Below, one piece after another: positions 61,920-64,000 of a DNA stretch of 64,000 bases. The notes below the pieces were generated by a model, which had not been told where the DNA came from, ran no database searches, and was given only the letters and a program-made list of their open reading frames with translations. The DNA is taken from assembly GCF_003596405.1 (NCBI RefSeq), contig NZ_QYUR01000002.1:1442501-1506500 (forward strand), in the 5' to 3' direction. Made by a program: the position numbers and the translations under genes. Each line of letters starts with the position of its first letter. Position 1 is the first letter of the stretch. This DNA comes from Pseudomonas cavernicola (GTDB taxonomy: Bacteria > Pseudomonadota > Gammaproteobacteria > Pseudomonadales > Pseudomonadaceae).

Positions 61920-64000
61920 ATGCAATGGATCTTCATGCTGGTCGGTCTGCTGGTCGGTGCCGTGGTGGGCGAGTCGGTTACTGGTGGGTTTTTGGGTGGC
62001 TTGCTCGGTCTGGGGCTCGGCCAGGCGCTCAAGCTACGGGGGCTGCAAGCGCAGAACGCCGAGCTGCGCCAGGAGCTGAAGAGCTTCGCCGAGCGCTTTG
62101 CCCAGGGCACTACGGCGATTCATGAACGCTTGCTCAAGGTTGAGCAGAGCCAACCTAGCCAGCCGGGTTCGGATCAAGCGGTGCCAGCCGAGCCACCCCC
62201 CACGCAGGCCGAAGCCGCCGCCCCAGCCACCCGCGAGCCGGAGCCGGCATTTGCGCATGAGCCTGAAATCGAGCTGGTTTGGGAGCTACCGCCGGAGTTG
62301 TTGGGTTCGCCTCATGCACCCACTACGCCGCCAGCGCAGGCCAGTGCGCCCAGCGAGTGGGGCGCCGAGGCTGTAATCCCGCCGCGCACACCTGCACCGC
62401 GAGTACCGCCAGCGCCACGCCAGCCTTCGCCGATTGAACGGGCGATCGACCTGGCGCAAGCCTGGCTGTTCGGTGGCAATACCGTGCTGCGGATAGGTGT
62501 GGTGCTGTTGTTCCTCGGTCTGGCCTTCCTCCTGCGTTACGCCACCGAAGGCATGGTGGTGCCGGTGGAGATGCGCTACGCCGGGGTGGCCGCCAGCGCG
62601 ATCGCCTTGCTCGGCCTGGGTTGGTGGTTGCGTCTGCGTAATCCGAACTATGCCCTGATGCTGCAAGGCACCGGGATTGCCGTGTTGTACCTGACGGTGT
62701 TCGCCGCCATGCGTCTACATCCGCTGCTGTCGCCGGGTACGGCGCTGTCGCTGTTGGTGGTGGTGACGCTCTGTTCGGCGATCCTGGCGGTGGCGCAGAA
62801 CGCCATGGGCCTGGCTACGGTGGCGGCTTTGGGCGGGTTTGCCGCACCGATCCTGACTTCGACCGGCAGCGGCAACCACGTCGCGCTGTTCTCCTATTTT
62901 GCGCTGTTGAATGCCGGCATCTTCGTCATCGCCTGGTTCAAGGCCTGGCGTCTGCTCAACCTGATCGGCTTTGTCGGCACCTTCGGCATCGGCTTCGCCT
63001 GGGGGCTGCGCTCCTACACGCCAGAGTTGTTATGGAGCACCGAGCCGTTCCTGATCCTGTTCTTCCTGATGTACGTGGCCATCGGCCTGTTATTCGCCCG
63101 GCGTAAGTTGCGTGAAGTGGGCGCGGGCCCGGAGGACGACAGTCGCGCCGCGCTGCTGCGTTGGTCGGCGCGCCAGGGCGACTATGTCGATGGCACCGTA
63201 CTGTTTGGCCCGCCCATCGTCGGTTTCGGCCTGCAGTTCGGGTTGGTGCAGCACCTCGAGTTTGCCGCCGCCTTCAGTGCACTGGCACTGGGTCTGTTCT
63301 ACCTGGGCTTGGCCCGTTTGCTGGCCGGGCGGGCTCCGGGTCGCGCCTTGCTGCTGGTGGAAACATGCCTGGCGCTGGGGGTGGTGTTTGGCACGCTGGC
63401 GATTCCGTTGGGCTTGGATGCGCGTTGGACGGCAGCGGCCTGGGCGGTGGAGGGGGCGGGCATCTACTGGCTAGGCCTGCGTCAGCAGCGCACTCTGGCT
63501 CGCGCTTTTGCCTTGCTGTTGCAACTGGGTGCGGCGCTGGCCTTCCTTGCTGAGCTGGACTCGGGCGTGGATACCTTGTTGAGCGGTGCGCCGCTAGGTG
63601 CGCTGCTGCTCGGCGGAGCCTTGCTGTTCAGCCATGACCGCTTGCGCCGCGCATTGCCTGCGCAGGTTACGAGCTGGGAGCGGCGTGGCTTGCCGATCCT
63701 GGCCTGTGCCGGTCTGGCCTTCCTCTATCTCTTGGCACCGTTGAACCTGGAGGCCGAGGCCACTGCGATTTGCTGGGCGCTGGCCGGTCTGGCGACCTTG
63801 TTCGCCGGGCTGCGCATCCATTCGCGCAGCTTCCTGTTCAGCGCCTTTGCCGTGCAGTTGCTCGGCGGTGCGCTGTTCCTGCTGCAGCTGAAAACCGCCT
63901 CGGGGGCCGAGACTGGCGTGTTCAGTGCCGGTTGGCGCGGCTTGGTCACCGCCTCGTTAATCGGTCTGGCGCTGATTGGCGGCATGCTGATCGCCGCGCG
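61920..64000 (+). CDS. DUF2339 multi-pass membrane protein (3' end beyond window)
   Basis: The ATG at 61920 opens a frame that stays open to the window edge, about 693 codons, with no stop. N-terminus MQWIFMLVGLLVGAVVGES is a membrane segment, then a coiled-coil/Pro-rich linker (about 40-165: ELRQELKSFAERFAQGTTAIHERLLKVEQ, PAEPPPTQ), then many hydrophobic segments starting at about residue 180 (AIDLAQAWLFGGNTVLRIGVVLLFLGLAFLLRYATEG). This matches DUF2339 proteins, which are 850-1000 residues with 20+ TM segments and unknown function. GGGAA lies about 10 bases upstream. Partial because the window ends. Confidence 0.88.
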   Translation, partial: MQWIFMLVGLLVGAVVGESVTGGFLGGLLGLGLGQALKLRGLQAQNAELRQELKSFAERFAQGTTAIHERLLKVEQSQPSQPGSDQAVPAEPPPTQAEAAAPATREPEPAFAHEPEIELVWELPPELLGSPHAPTTPPAQASAPSEWGAEAVIPPRTPAPRVPPAPRQPSPIERAIDLAQAWLFGGNTVLRIGVVLLFLGLAFLLRYATEGMVVPVEMRYAGVAASAIALLGLGWWLRLRNPNYALMLQGTGIAVLYLTVFAAMRLHPLLSPGTALSLLVVVTLCSAILAVAQNAMGLATVAALGGFAAPILTSTGSGNHVALFSYFALLNAGIFVIAWFKAWRLLNLIGFVGTFGIGFAWGLRSYTPELLWSTEPFLILFFLMYVAIGLLFARRKLREVGAGPEDDSRAALLRWSARQGDYVDGTVLFGPPIVGFGLQFGLVQHLEFAAAFSALALGLFYLGLARLLAGRAPGRALLLVETCLALGVVFGTLAIPLGLDARWTAAAWAVEGAGIYWLGLRQQRTLARAFALLLQLGAALAFLAELDSGVDTLLSGAPLGALLLGGALLFSHDRLRRALPAQVTSWERRGLPILACAGLAFLYLLAPLNLEAEATAICWALAGLATLFAGLRIHSRSFLFSAFAVQLLGGALFLLQLKTASGAETGVFSAGWRGLVTASLIGLALIGGMLIAA

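Overview
The window is a stretch of gammaproteobacterial chromosome that looks like Pseudomonas (sensu lato). It has high GC with strong third-position GC bias, and it carries marker genes typical of that genus: fabY, the ntrBC-glnA-thiI-typA block, rmlBACD beside dctBD, and hisB-hisH-hisA-hisF with a DUF2164 gene inside. Pseudomonas-type REP/REPIN palindromes lie in many intergenic gaps. From memory (no search was run), the gene order follows the P. aeruginosa PAO1 segment of roughly PA5113 to PA5189 closely, so most of the window is vertically inherited core genome. I found no prophage, CRISPR array, transposase gene, rRNA, or recognisable defence or toxin system.

Layout. 1-970: an AT-richer end with one orphan pilin-like gene. 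970-6920: a LysR regulator divergent from a fatty-acid/acyl-CoA oxidation operon (3-hydroxyacyl-CoA dehydrogenase, acyl-CoA dehydrogenase, Fe-alcohol dehydrogenase, hotdog thioesterase). 7100-8130: two paralogous exported glycine-zipper proteins with His/Lys/Asp-rich tails. 8550-12900: a YdeP-type molybdopterin oxidoreductase with its sulfurtransferase FdhD and a LysR gene. 13100-17890: kbp, yrfG, nudE-cysQ and fabY. 18520-25210: dctD, a frameshifted dctB and rmlDCAB (transcribed B-A-C-D). 25520-30190: tRNA-Thr, a methyltransferase-like gene and a four-gene polar amino-acid ABC importer. 30670-36040: a DUF1993 gene, a LysR remnant, tRNA-Phe, the operon asmA-mutY-yggX, and a PanZ-like gene. 36170-41180: histidine biosynthesis genes and two tandem orphan solute-binding proteins. 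41490-47320: ctpA, envC, gpmI, then a rhodanese-like gene, grxC and secB. 47590-58290: trmL, a small membrane protein, ntrC-ntrB, two DUF4124 proteins, glnA, thiI and typA. 58660-64000: a solute-binding protein translationally coupled to a CHASE-GGDEF diguanylate cyclase, a YkgJ-type cysteine-cluster protein, and a DUF2339 multi-TM protein cut by the window edge.

How parts work together. NtrB/NtrC and glnA form the nitrogen-assimilation unit; a sigma-54 promoter and two NtrC-like sites can be read directly upstream of glnA. RmlA-B-C-D form the complete dTDP-L-rhamnose pathway. HisB, HisH, HisF and HisA supply the middle of histidine synthesis. EnvC and CtpA belong to envelope and peptidoglycan remodelling. 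FdhD serves the adjacent molybdoenzyme.

The most interesting features are small-scale genome remodelling by short palindromic repeats. A REPIN lies in frame inside rmlB. A tandem duplication of the ntrC 3' end is bound up with a repeat whose TAG serves as the ntrC stop codon, and the same repeat ends a LysR gene. A 265-bp MITE-like element abuts the ntrB start codon, and a 46-nt hairpin made only of its ends sits between ctpA and envC. dctB carries a one-base frameshift. The closest thing to a little-described functional system is the binding-protein plus diguanylate-cyclase pair at 58660-61097.
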